DNA from: an uncultured Lachnospiraceae bacterium
GTDB taxonomy: Bacteria; Bacillota; Clostridia; Lachnospirales; Lachnospiraceae
Reading direction: 5' to 3'
Length of the DNA: 39,483 nt
Assembly (NCBI GenBank): GCA_902796595.1
Contig: CADBPM010000056.1
Span: 1-39,483, forward strand
Every line of letters begins with the position of its first letter. The stretch's first letter is position 1. Shown here in pieces: positions 25,258 to 34,494 of the stretch. The translations under genes were made by a program, and so were the position numbers. The notes beneath the pieces were generated by a model. The model did not search any database and was not told the origin of the DNA. It saw nothing but the letters and a program-made list of their open reading frames with translations.

Positions 25258-25299
25258 AAACAATATGCCTGTTCTGCAGTGCAAACTCACATCCCTGCT

Positions 25300-27396
25300 T
25301 TATTTTTCCACCCAGACTGCAGCGTGCGGCATAATAGTATGTCCATTTATATTATTGGTAAAATAAACCTTTCTGTCGGGTACGATATTTTTTATATCAA
25401 CCGGAACATTTTTATGGTTCACAATGACATAGCCATTTTCAAATACGCCGGTCTCTATTCCCTTTCCTTTTACCGGTGCAAGAGGAGTGGACACTGAGGT
25501 TAAAATATCCTCAAATACCTTTGAATATGACAGACAGAAAGGATACATTTCATTATTGTTTTCATCATAAGGCACATGTGGAATATTTCTTGACGTGTAG
25601 GATGCTCCAAGCTGTACGCCAAGGGAGTATATACTGCCCCTGCCGAGATCATTCCTTACAAGACAGGATCCACCGTCCTTCCATTCTGCAAGAACCTCCC
25701 CTTTATTATATGAAGAAAAATCTATCCCCTGTGCAATGATATATTTTTCCTTGCCGTATCTCCACGGTTTCTTAGCGTGTTTTACCTCTTCAAGATCAAA
25801 GACCTTGTTTGCAAGATCACAAGATGGACCATGTACAAGAACACCGCCATTTTCGATCCATTCTTTTACTTTTGACTCAACAGCACTGTTATCCTCAAGG
25901 CTGTAGCAATCATTTGCCGGAATTACAAGAATCTTGTACCCGTCAAGCCTGCCATTTACTATCTCATGGTTGCTGATCACATCTACCTGATAGCCAAGGT
26001 CTGAACAAAGCTTATAGTACCCAAGCAGATCAAGCCTTCTTACCTCGTTTCCTTCCTTTTCAAATGGTTCAAAGTCACTCATTTCAAGTGGGAAAAGCAC
26101 GGCAACTTCCTTTTTACGCTCACTACTTCTTTCCTTTACGACCTTCTTAAACCACTCATTTCCACGAGAAAGCGAAGCACAAAAGTCTTCATCCATACGG
26201 TTTAAAACGCCTCCATCATCAAGCCCATTCATCCCATAGGCATTATACCCATCCATTCCGCAAGCAGCCATAGTTCCTACGATCTCTTCAGGCGTAAGCA
26301 CAGAATAAATGTCCCTGTAAATATACCTCCCCCAGTAAATTCCGCCAATCTTGTCCCTGCCCTCATTCATAACTTTCATCATACTGTGCTGGCAGCTTAC
26401 CACATAAGCATCCGGATCTCCCTTTGGCGTAACCGGAACAGTGATAAAATGGGCACAATCCACATATGGCGCAATAGCATACATATCTATGCCGCGTCTT
26501 GATGTGTCCCAAAGGTCACTGTAATCATTGTCATGGTCACACTGATTTTTCCCGTCAATATTAAGAAAATAGCCCCATTGCGACAGGTCAGGACAGAGAA
26601 AAATTTCAGGAACCACCTTTTTAAGCTTATGGTGCATCACGTTAAAATATTCTGTAAGCTCATCCCTTTTCCATGCAAGATTATCTCTCTTGACTGCCAT
26701 AGAAGCCGCGTTTTCCGGGATCTCTTTTTCAGGGAATTTCAGGTCATACCATAGATCGTAAATTCCCATCTCCTCAAAATCCTTATATCCGGTGCTATAC
26801 GCCTTATTCAGCTTTTTAATATCATCCGAATATATTTTCTTAAGATATTTTCTATATCTTTCGGTACCTTCTTCATCATAGCTCTGACACACTATAGGAT
26901 CCCACATGCTGCAGGTCGGCATCACGCTCTTACCTTTGCTTTCGCACTCACAATAGTTTTCACGATACAGTGTCATCATCTGCTCTACGTGTTCAGTCAT
27001 TGTATCGGTAGCCTTATCTGACCAGTATTTGTACCACCTTCCAGATGTCCCGTCTGCATATTTTATCTGCTCGCCATAAACAGGAGGTGAAAATCTGATA
27101 TGAGGATACAGATTATCTCCATTAAGATAAAGAAGCAGGAAATTAAATGTAAGCCCATGTTTTTTTGCAGATTTCATCATAAACTCCTGCATTTTAACAT
27201 AAGTGCTCGCCTCCCCGCCGGCAACTCTTTCTCTGAAATCCTCTGAATCCTTGGTATCAAGCATTACACTGTTATAACCAAGTCTTCGTATCATTTCCAT
27301 GGTCTCATCTACAAAGGACTCGTCATCATATCCAGGTTTATAGAAATTTCCAAAAATGATATTCATATATGGTTCATTCGTTTTCTTATCTATCAT
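25300..27396 (-). CDS. Cytoplasmic glycoside-hydrolase-like protein with GH42-type layout
   Basis: 698 residues from the chosen start (AGGAAG upstream; an earlier ATG lies inside a hairpin and is rejected). No signal peptide. The first 410 residues look like a TIM barrel of the GH42/clan A kind, with VCQSYDEEGTERYRKYLKKI (about 169-188) where GH42 has its acid/base NE and LNKAYSTGYKDF after it. A GATase-like GH42 middle domain follows (about 431-533: VAVLFPLE, LVIPANDCYSLE, WIENGGVLVHGP). The usual nucleophile Glu region is not evident. Last gene of the sugar uptake operon, so it probably acts on the imported saccharide. The family is uncertain. Confidence 0.7.
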   Translation of the reverse strand: MIDKKTNEPYMNIIFGNFYKPGYDDESFVDETMEMIRRLGYNSVMLDTKDSEDFRERVAGGEASTYVKMQEFMMKSAKKHGLTFNFLLLYLNGDNLYPHIRFSPPVYGEQIKYADGTSGRWYKYWSDKATDTMTEHVEQMMTLYRENYCECESKGKSVMPTCSMWDPIVCQSYDEEGTERYRKYLKKIYSDDIKKLNKAYSTGYKDFEEMGIYDLWYDLKFPEKEIPENAASMAVKRDNLAWKRDELTEYFNVMHHKLKKVVPEIFLCPDLSQWGYFLNIDGKNQCDHDNDYSDLWDTSRRGIDMYAIAPYVDCAHFITVPVTPKGDPDAYVVSCQHSMMKVMNEGRDKIGGIYWGRYIYRDIYSVLTPEEIVGTMAACGMDGYNAYGMNGLDDGGVLNRMDEDFCASLSRGNEWFKKVVKERSSERKKEVAVLFPLEMSDFEPFEKEGNEVRRLDLLGYYKLCSDLGYQVDVISNHEIVNGRLDGYKILVIPANDCYSLEDNSAVESKVKEWIENGGVLVHGPSCDLANKVFDLEEVKHAKKPWRYGKEKYIIAQGIDFSSYNKGEVLAEWKDGGSCLVRNDLGRGSIYSLGVQLGASYTSRNIPHVPYDENNNEMYPFCLSYSKVFEDILTSVSTPLAPVKGKGIETGVFENGYVIVNHKNVPVDIKNIVPDRKVYFTNNINGHTIMPHAAVWVEK

Positions 27397-27443
27397 CCTG
27401 TTCTTCCTTTCTTTTTCAAAGTGCTCTTCAAAAGAAAACTTAA

Positions 27444-27466
27444 GGGGTTGCCGAAGCGGCAACCCC
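27444..27466 (-). terminator. Partial terminator hairpin between lipoprotein and glycosidase genes
   Basis: A perfect 9 bp stem GGGGTTGCC/GGCAACCCC with a 5 nt loop. The following minus-strand T-run is weak (TTAAGTTTTCTTTT). It probably lowers expression of the downstream enzyme relative to the binding protein. Confidence 0.6.
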
Positions 27467-27487
27467 TCTCAAGCGTCTATTTTTCAA

Positions 27488-29038
27488 TTACTTCTTTGAA
27501 GCCATAAATGCATCAACCTGAGCCTGCGCTTCAGCTACGATGTCATTCCAGCCAGCTGCTTCAAGTTCCTTCTTGATCTCAGGAACTGCCTTTGCAGGAT
27601 CCTGAACACCAGTAGAAACCTCACTCTTATAACGTGACCAGATTTCTCTGCAGTTTGCAAGCTGATCTGATACCTTTGATGTATCAAATGTGAATCCAAG
27701 AAGAACAGAAGAAACTGCTTCTTCGTTAAGCTTCTTTACTTCATCCCACTGATTTACAGTATCACTTGCAAGCTGTGAAACTGTGAAGAATGAACCCTGT
27801 GTATAACCAGCCATTGTCCAGTCTTCGTTAAGCTTTGTAACTTTATTATTGCTGTCATATTCGAAGTTTACGCCTTCTTCGCCATAGTAGAACATATCAC
27901 GAACCTTGGTATCTGTATTAACAAGATCAAGGAACTGGAGGCACTTCTCAGGATACTTTGTATTAGCAGAAATCATGTTGATAGAACCACGAACTGTATC
28001 GTTTGAAAGGATCGTATCGCCATGCTTTGCAACAACAACATCCTTGCCCATCTGAGGTCCCCATGTAGTAACAGCAGCTGTAGGCCATCCCTGTGCTACT
28101 CTCCACATATTGTATACACGACCCTCGCTAAGGGTTGATGCATCAGAATTGATTATGCCATCCTTATACCACTGGTGAATGGTTTCAAGTTCTTTATAAA
28201 TATCGTCCTGCTCAAGTGTAAGGCAAACCTTTGCATTTGCATCATTGTACTTTACACCAAGAATCTGAAGACCTGCACCAAGCTGATCATAAGTATCAAA
28301 GATATAGTAAAGACCATCATTCTTTACATATACAGGATTGTCGCCCTTATCGTTCTTAAGCTTTGTAAAGATATCTGTCTTCTTTGAGCACTCACCTGAA
28401 AGAGCATCTATATCGATATTATACTCATCTACAAGTTCCTTATCCCAGATCTCATAATTGGAAAGTGAACTGTCCTTATATGTAGGTACTGCATATACCT
28501 TTCCATCGATAGTTGTTGCTTCCCAGTACTTCTCAGGCATAAGCTTGCAAAGCTCAGGCATGTTTCCCTTATAAAGATCGGTAAGATCGTAGTAAGCACC
28601 GAGATTTACATCTGATACAAATGTGTTGGCATTACCAAAGATAATATCATAGTCTTCATTTGTGTTGATAATGATATTTCTTCTATTGTCCCAATCGCCC
28701 CAAGGAACGATCTCCATTTCGATATTAACGCCTATCTTGCTCCCTACATACTCATTAAGCTTAGCCTTCCATGAATCGTAATTTGAAGGCATTCCAGAAC
28801 CTACAGTAACCCACTTAAGTGTAACTGTTTCACCATTTGCAGGTGTAGAAGCCACGCCGGATGACTTTGTGGCTTGGCTTGTTTCATTTGTACTGCTTGC
28901 TGCACTTGTTGTAGTGCTGCTCTTAGCACCCTGGCTTGCCGGTGTAGATGAGCTGTTTGATGCGCCGCCGCATCCAGCGAGAAGTCCTGTAGCCATAACG
29001 GCTGCAAGTGATGCACTTAAAATCCTTTTCTTGTTCAT
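27488..29038 (-). CDS. Extracellular sugar-binding lipoprotein of an ABC importer
   Basis: 516 residues. A lipoprotein signal peptide ends at LLAGC (Cys23), followed by a Ser/Thr/Ala/Gln linker (about 25-70), then a large solute-binding domain (about 75-510) of the LipO/YtcQ-like kind that pairs with LplB and YtcP. It would capture an oligosaccharide outside the membrane and deliver it to the two permeases upstream. AAGGAGC precedes the ATG. The ligand is unknown. Confidence 0.93.
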   Translation of the reverse strand: MNKKRILSASLAAVMATGLLAGCGGASNSSSTPASQGAKSSTTTSAASSTNETSQATKSSGVASTPANGETVTLKWVTVGSGMPSNYDSWKAKLNEYVGSKIGVNIEMEIVPWGDWDNRRNIIINTNEDYDIIFGNANTFVSDVNLGAYYDLTDLYKGNMPELCKLMPEKYWEATTIDGKVYAVPTYKDSSLSNYEIWDKELVDEYNIDIDALSGECSKKTDIFTKLKNDKGDNPVYVKNDGLYYIFDTYDQLGAGLQILGVKYNDANAKVCLTLEQDDIYKELETIHQWYKDGIINSDASTLSEGRVYNMWRVAQGWPTAAVTTWGPQMGKDVVVAKHGDTILSNDTVRGSINMISANTKYPEKCLQFLDLVNTDTKVRDMFYYGEEGVNFEYDSNNKVTKLNEDWTMAGYTQGSFFTVSQLASDTVNQWDEVKKLNEEAVSSVLLGFTFDTSKVSDQLANCREIWSRYKSEVSTGVQDPAKAVPEIKKELEAAGWNDIVAEAQAQVDAFMASKK

Positions 29039-29073
29039 AATGCTCCTTTCATTTGCCTTATGTTTTAATTTAA

Positions 29074-29094
29074 CGCTGCGCCTCTCGCGCAGCG
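29074..29094 (-). other. GC-rich hairpin between permease and binding-protein genes
   Basis: A perfect 8 bp stem CGCTGCGC/GCGCAGCG with a 5 nt loop and no T-run. Such hairpins often protect the 5' end of a processed mRNA, here raising binding protein over permeases. Confidence 0.6.
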
Positions 29095-29111
29095 AAACAT
29101 AACAAGATCAA

Positions 29112-30029
29112 TCAACCTTTTACTGAACCGATCGTAAGACCTGAAATAAAGTATTTCTGGAAAAATGGATATACGCAAGCTATAGGAACTATGATGAGAA
29201 TTGCAATCGCCATACGTACACTCTCAGTAGGCATTGAAGCCTTATACTGCTGAAGTGAAAGTCCGCCATAAGGGTTATTTGCAATATACTCTATATTCCT
29301 CTGGATATTATTAAGGAGTGACTGAAGTGACTGAAGATTGGTATTCGAAATATAAAGTGATGCCTGAAACCAATCATTCCAGTAACCAAACGCTGCAAAA
29401 AGAGCGATCGTTGCTATTATAGGCTTTGAAATAGGAAGGACTATCTGGAAGAATATCTTCATCTGATTTGCCCCATCCATCTTTGCCGACTCGACAATTT
29501 CATTCGGTATCGTAGTTTTAAAGAAAGTCTTGCAAATAACTACATTAAAGGATGAAACCGCCAAAGGAAGAATCAGTGCCCATATACTGTCTCTTAAATG
29601 AAGGATATTTGCATTTACAACATATCCTGCAAACATACCGCCGTTAAATATCATCGGTATAAATACAACCCATGTATAAAATCCCTTCAAGGCATAATTG
29701 TTTCTTGAAAGAACATATCCCATAGATGTTGTAAGAAGTACCGAAAGGATGATACCGACTGCAGTAACAACTACCGAGATAAACAATGCATGTAATATCG
29801 TTCCTCTTTCATTCCAAAGGAACATATATGCTGCATTTGAAAGTTCCGTCGGTATGATCTGATAACCATACTTCTGTATCCCCGCTTCGCTTGAAATAGA
29901 AATAGAAAAAACGAAGACAACTGGTAAGATACATATCAGAGACAAGATGATAAAGATGATGTTGAAGAACACATCCGTAGACCTGTGTATCTGATTTATC
30001 TGTTTATGTTTTACTTTTGTACCACTCAT
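29112..30029 (-). CDS. YtcP-type ABC sugar permease (CUT1)
   Basis: 305 residues with six membrane helices and the binding-protein-dependent EAA loop VESAKMDGANQMKIFFQIVLPISKP. The C-terminus KYFISGLTIGSVKG is typical of YtcP. The start at 30029 has GAGGGG upstream; the open frame extends 14 codons into the other permease gene. It pairs with the LplB-type permease. Confidence 0.93.
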   Translation of the reverse strand: MSGTKVKHKQINQIHRSTDVFFNIIFIILSLICILPVVFVFSISISSEAGIQKYGYQIIPTELSNAAYMFLWNERGTILHALFISVVVTAVGIILSVLLTTSMGYVLSRNNYALKGFYTWVVFIPMIFNGGMFAGYVVNANILHLRDSIWALILPLAVSSFNVVICKTFFKTTIPNEIVESAKMDGANQMKIFFQIVLPISKPIIATIALFAAFGYWNDWFQASLYISNTNLQSLQSLLNNIQRNIEYIANNPYGGLSLQQYKASMPTESVRMAIAILIIVPIACVYPFFQKYFISGLTIGSVKG

Positions 30030-30048
30030 TTTAACCCCTCTTCTCCGA

Positions 30049-30990
30049 TCAGATGATAGCACTATCCTCATCCACCTTGCTTACTATCTTATTAGCTAAA
30101 AGAATAGTAAGACAACAACAGATTGACTGGAAGAAAGAAGCCGCCGCTGTCTTTCCGATAGGTGAACTGGACTGGATAGCCTTATAAATATAGGTATCAA
30201 AGGTTGAAACAGTAGTATAAAGTGACTGTGGTATGCCTCCTGTCACCTGATAGAACAGACCAAAGTCAGAATAGAAAATCTTACCTGTATCAAGAATAAG
30301 CATCATTATAAGCACTGTCTTGATCGCCGGCATTGTTATGTACTTGGCCTGTTGCCACTTGGTTGCCCCATCCATGACTGCCGCTTCATAAAGTGAAGGA
30401 TCGATACCGGTTATAGCAGCCAGATAGATGACCATACCATAGCCCATACCCTTCCAGATTTTCATAAAAGTAAGGAAAAATGGCCAATACTGAGGAGACT
30501 GATACCACATGATCTTCTCACCGCCAAGCGCTGTAATTATGCCATTAAGATAACCCTTCTCCGGAGTAAGGATAGCATAAACAATGTAGCTTACAACAAC
30601 CCATGACATAAAGTACGGGAAGAACATCATTGTCTGGTAAGTCTTGCTCAGGAATTTGTTTCGAAGGTTGCTTAACATAAGTGCAAAGCCAACCGCAACA
30701 GCAGCACCAAGGATGATAAACACGATATTGTAAAGGATCGTATTTCTAAGAAGCATCCAAAATGCATTTGACTTAACAAAGTAGGTAAAGTTGCTGAGCC
30801 CTACCCATTTACTGTGGAACAGGCTGTAGAGGAACCCATGTCCGCCCGAAAGTTTGTATTCCTTAAAGGCAATGACAATACCGAACATAGGAAGATATGC
30901 AAAAAGCACATACCAAATGAAAGTAGGAAGTGAAATGATTGTTAAATCAAGATCATCCCGAGTAAATCCCTTCTTTTTCTTTTTTTTCAT
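30049..30990 (-). CDS. LplB-type ABC sugar permease (CUT1)
   Basis: 313 residues with six membrane helices and the EAA loop LYEAAVMDGATKWQQAKYITMPAI. The N-terminus is Lys-rich (MKKKKKKGF). First gene of the operon. Start ATG at 30990 preceded by GGTGAG; the frame is open 25 codons further. No ATPase is in the cluster, so an MsmX-like shared ATPase elsewhere is expected. Confidence 0.92.
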   Translation of the reverse strand: MKKKKKKGFTRDDLDLTIISLPTFIWYVLFAYLPMFGIVIAFKEYKLSGGHGFLYSLFHSKWVGLSNFTYFVKSNAFWMLLRNTILYNIVFIILGAAVAVGFALMLSNLRNKFLSKTYQTMMFFPYFMSWVVVSYIVYAILTPEKGYLNGIITALGGEKIMWYQSPQYWPFFLTFMKIWKGMGYGMVIYLAAITGIDPSLYEAAVMDGATKWQQAKYITMPAIKTVLIMMLILDTGKIFYSDFGLFYQVTGGIPQSLYTTVSTFDTYIYKAIQSSSPIGKTAAASFFQSICCCLTILLANKIVSKVDEDSAII

Positions 30991-31036
30991 TTGTTTACTC
31001 ACCGTCCTTAACAATAAATAACTTTTTGTTGTCTTG

Positions 31037-31065
31037 ATTATATCTATTTTTGTTAATAATGTCAA
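31037..31065 (-). promoter_or_regulatory. Consensus promoter of the sugar uptake operon
   Basis: On the minus strand a perfect TTGACA (31060-31065), 17 bp and TATAAT (31037-31042), the best promoter in the window. Such a strong promoter usually needs a repressor or other control. Confidence 0.9.
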
Positions 31066-31102
31066 CAGTGTTTTTAATATTTTTTAAACAGAATGACTTA
31101 TT

Positions 31103-31199
31103 TGCATAAATACACCGCTTTTATTTTATGCAAGTTGTATATTTACATAAAAACCTGAGTTTATATTCCTTAAAAAGCGCCGTTAACATTTTGTTAACG
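31103..31199. promoter_or_regulatory. Two inverted repeats upstream of the sugar operon promoter
   Basis: TTGCATAAA (31103-31111) and TTTATGCAA (31126-31134) form a 9 bp inverted repeat about 40-70 bp upstream of the -35 box. CGTTAAC-ATTTT-GTTAACG (31181-31199) is a second one, and a single GTTAAC recurs at 31226-31231. These are candidate regulator sites; no regulator gene is adjacent. The rest of 31066-31265 shows nothing else. Confidence 0.4.
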
Positions 31200-31265
31200 T
31201 CATTTTTGTCACATTTGACTACCAAGTTAACATCATATACTCAAATGTCCTTACAAAAACAGAAA

Positions 31266-31310
31266 AGCCCTGATGGCATTGTTTCCATTTATCACAATGC
31301 CATCAGGGCT
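31266..31310 (-). terminator. Terminator after sbcC
   Basis: A perfect 17 bp stem (31266-31282, 31294-31310) with an 11 nt loop, followed on the minus strand by TTTTCTGTTTTTG. Confidence 0.9.
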
Positions 31311-31314
31311 CATT

Positions 31315-34300
31315 TCATGCCTTTATAATATCAAAACCGCTTCCGTTCTTATCCTTGTGTACATAGATCTGGTCCGGAATACACTCTATAAGCTCTTCTC
31401 TGTGACTGATAAGTCCTACAAGCTTACCTTTTCCGGAAAGTCCCATGAGCACATCAAGTGCATTCTCAATAGATTTCTTGTCGAGAGTTCCAAAACCTTC
31501 GTCAATAAACAGAGCATCCATCTGAATACCACCCCTGTTCATTGATACCGTATCCGAAAGTCCAAGGGCAAGACTAAGCGAAGCCTTGAAGCTCTCTCCG
31601 CCTGAAAGATTGCCTACAGGTCTTCTCTTTCCTGTCAGGTTATCAAGTACCTCAAGATCAAGAATTTCCTTGCTTCTCTTGCTGTCAACGCTCTGCTTTC
31701 TATACAGTTCAAACTGCCCGTCACTCATAGGCAACAGCCTCTTGTTGGCTGCTGCGATTATCGCGTCAAAACCAGCCTTTTGCACATACTGCTCCAGTGT
31801 TATCTTGATATTACCGTTTCCGACATTTCCGCTTACAAGGTTGTAAAGTCTCTTGTGAAGCTGATTTATCTTATCAGCCTTATCATAGACTTCACCCTGC
31901 TCTTTTATCTTATCCCTGCTCTCGATATTATGTTCGAGTCTGTTTTCTATCTGATCGAGCTTCTTTGTTGCATCTCTTCCGATCTTACTTGCAGCCTCTT
32001 TCTTTTCTTCAAGTTCAGAAAGATCGATAAAAGTCCTTCCCTCTGTCTTGTTTCTGGCTTCAAAAAGAAGGTCCTCTGTGCTGTTTATCTCTCTTTCATA
32101 ATTAGACACTTCTCTTTGCAGAGACTCTATCTTTTTCTGAGAAATACGGTGATTTAAAAAGTCCTCATCTGACTCAAAATATTTATCCCTTTCGCAGATA
32201 AACTGAGCCTTTTTATCCTCGTATGCCTTAACAGCCTTATCAAGATTTTCTGTTACAGCAGCAAGCTTCGTTTTTAATTCTGTTTCCTTATCTCTGCTTT
32301 CTTTAAGAATTGTTTCTGCCTGTTTTATCTCTTCCTTTACCGCATTTATCTTATCATCAACCTTTTTAATGCCTTCTTCTGCCGCTTCCCATGAGTCATA
32401 TTTCAACGAAGAAAAATTTTTAAGCGTTATCTCATCTTCATTTGCTGCAAGTTTTGCCTCTTCAAGCTTCTTTCTTATGCCCTCAATATCAGCTTCCTTC
32501 TTCGGTAAAGTATCCTTTAATTTTCCAATCTCAAGGAGAAGCCCATCATCCTTCTTCTTCTCGGCTTCAGCCTTCTTAAACTTGCTTACTGCCTGCGCTC
32601 CGGCTTCCTTAACACCCTTACGCAATGTTTCAAGGCTGACCTTGTTCTTCTCCCAGTCATCCCCGATATCAAGTTTAAAATGAATCAGCTCGCTTTCAAG
32701 GATTTCGGCGCATTTACTGTGAAGCAGTCTGTCTCTTTCCTCCAAAGCTGCCTTTAAACGCTCCGTTTCATTAACAACCTCTTCCTTTAGTTTGCGAGCA
32801 ATGTCCTCTTTCTTGCGAAAAGCCTTAAATTCGTCCTCGGTTATCGACTTTTCAGGAAGCACTGCAAGCTTAGGATGACTTGTAGAGCCACAAACCGGAC
32901 AAGGACTTCCTTCCGTAAGCGTCTTTGCAAGGATTCCCGCCCTGCTGCAATCCAATATCCTTTCTGCTTCTTCTCTTTTTTCTGAGGCAAGCTCATATTT
33001 CTTTATCGCATCAACAGATTCAGCCTGCTTTACCTTTAGTCTTTCAGTGTCAAGAATATATTGGTCAACCTCACTGTTCGTGCTCTTAACCTGACTTGAT
33101 AATCTTGCAAGCATTTTTACAAAATTTTCTGCATTAGCAAGATTCTTTCCACAATCCTTCAGTTCTTCTCTTGCCTTCTCATATTTTTTTATGCTCTCCT
33201 CGGCACTTTCTTTGTCTGAAACTGCCTTTTCAAGAGCTTTTTCAAGATCAGCCACCAAAACCTTATGAGTGCCGGCATCCTTAACAGCCTTATCTCTTGC
33301 CTTATAATTCTCTTCGTTGCTCTTGATCTCGTTGACAAGCACGAGGGCTTCTTCAACTTCTTTTTCCTTCTCACTGGCTTTCGCTGACTCCTCCTCAGCC
33401 TTTTTTTCTTCCTCCATGGCCTTCGTCAGATCCATTTTGGTGCTGTTTTTTTCAGCTGTAACCTCAGAAACGTTATTGATCAACTCAGAGCATGCCACAT
33501 ACAAAGGCTCTATCTTATTAGTGGCATTCAACGCCTTCTCGATCTTTAGCTTTTTGACATTGATCTCATCCCCCTGCATTTTAAGAAGCGCAAGCTTATC
33601 CTCAAATCTTTTTACATCCTCAAAGAGAAGATTGTTATTTTTTGCCTCTGTTAACTTTTCAACAGCCTTTTGCAGATCCTCTGCCATGCTGTCTGCGTGC
33701 TGCTGCATTTCAACCTGACTGCTTTTATCTTCTTCTATGATCCTGTCAAGCAGGTCGAGCAATTCACTAAGATTCCACAGATCCGAGGTTTTTGCAGCCT
33801 TTGAAACCTTGCTTTCAAATTCCTTTGTGAGTTCACTTTCCTCGTCAGTCTTTACACTCTTAAGAAGCTGCACGACCGTCTTTCTAGCGTCTTCCCTTTC
33901 TCCAAAGCTTTCAGCCTGCATATTTTTCAAAACAGAAGTGATCCTGTCATAGCCGTCTGTAAGGAAAATATTTCTTAAGATCTTTGTTCTGTCATCCGTA
34001 GATGCATTTAATAAATTCCAAAACTCTCCCTGAGCGATTAGAGCAACCTGCTTAAACTGGTTGAAATCAATATTGAGCAACTCCTGAATTTTAGCATTTA
34101 CTTCCTTAAGCCCCTCTACAGGCGAGTCTCCCTCAACCTGTAAAACGGCTTTTTCCTTCACATCAGTAAAGCCATTGCCCTTCTTCTTGGGCTTACTGTA
34201 AGGAAGGCTTCTGTTTACACTGTATATCTTATTTCTATGCTCAAAAGTGAATTCTACAAATGCCGGTGTCGCTGCATCTGCAAACTCACTTTTCATATAC

Positions 34301-34494
34301 TTTGTTTTCTTGTATTCTCCGCCTGCCTGCCCGAATAGAGCAAAAGCAACGGCATCAAAAATAGTCGTCTTTCCAGCCCCGGTCTCACCGGAAATAAGAA
34401 AAAGCCCACGCTCCTCGAAATCCGAAAATACTATCGCAGGCATGGTCTTTGCATAAGGACCAAAAGCACTCATAACAAGCTTAATCGGTTTCAA
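31315..34494 (-). CDS. sbcC: SbcC, ATPase subunit of the SbcCD nuclease
   Basis: About 1059 residues. N-terminal Walker A LISGETGAGKTTIFDA (about 31-46), long coiled coils rich in Glu and Lys, the zinc hook CPVC in the middle (near residue 530), then signature VGNLSGGESFKASL and Walker B ALFIDEGFGTLD near the end. With SbcD it opens DNA ends and hairpins. The start is taken at the TTG (34494, AGGTG upstream), giving the usual K-P-I-K-L-x-M-S-A-F-G-P-Y N-terminus; a GTG at 34503 is an alternative. It overlaps sbcD by 14 nt. Confidence 0.95.
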   Translation of the reverse strand: MKPIKLVMSAFGPYAKTMPAIVFSDFEERGLFLISGETGAGKTTIFDAVAFALFGQAGGEYKKTKYMKSEFADAATPAFVEFTFEHRNKIYSVNRSLPYSKPKKKGNGFTDVKEKAVLQVEGDSPVEGLKEVNAKIQELLNIDFNQFKQVALIAQGEFWNLLNASTDDRTKILRNIFLTDGYDRITSVLKNMQAESFGEREDARKTVVQLLKSVKTDEESELTKEFESKVSKAAKTSDLWNLSELLDLLDRIIEEDKSSQVEMQQHADSMAEDLQKAVEKLTEAKNNNLLFEDVKRFEDKLALLKMQGDEINVKKLKIEKALNATNKIEPLYVACSELINNVSEVTAEKNSTKMDLTKAMEEEKKAEEESAKASEKEKEVEEALVLVNEIKSNEENYKARDKAVKDAGTHKVLVADLEKALEKAVSDKESAEESIKKYEKAREELKDCGKNLANAENFVKMLARLSSQVKSTNSEVDQYILDTERLKVKQAESVDAIKKYELASEKREEAERILDCSRAGILAKTLTEGSPCPVCGSTSHPKLAVLPEKSITEDEFKAFRKKEDIARKLKEEVVNETERLKAALEERDRLLHSKCAEILESELIHFKLDIGDDWEKNKVSLETLRKGVKEAGAQAVSKFKKAEAEKKKDDGLLLEIGKLKDTLPKKEADIEGIRKKLEEAKLAANEDEITLKNFSSLKYDSWEAAEEGIKKVDDKINAVKEEIKQAETILKESRDKETELKTKLAAVTENLDKAVKAYEDKKAQFICERDKYFESDEDFLNHRISQKKIESLQREVSNYEREINSTEDLLFEARNKTEGRTFIDLSELEEKKEAASKIGRDATKKLDQIENRLEHNIESRDKIKEQGEVYDKADKINQLHKRLYNLVSGNVGNGNIKITLEQYVQKAGFDAIIAAANKRLLPMSDGQFELYRKQSVDSKRSKEILDLEVLDNLTGKRRPVGNLSGGESFKASLSLALGLSDTVSMNRGGIQMDALFIDEGFGTLDKKSIENALDVLMGLSGKGKLVGLISHREELIECIPDQIYVHKDKNGSGFDIIKA

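Noticed and set aside
25196..25299. Purine riboswitch before guaD
   Set aside because: The leader is only about 58 nt, with no purine-aptamer core or terminator. Only a plain promoter is supported.
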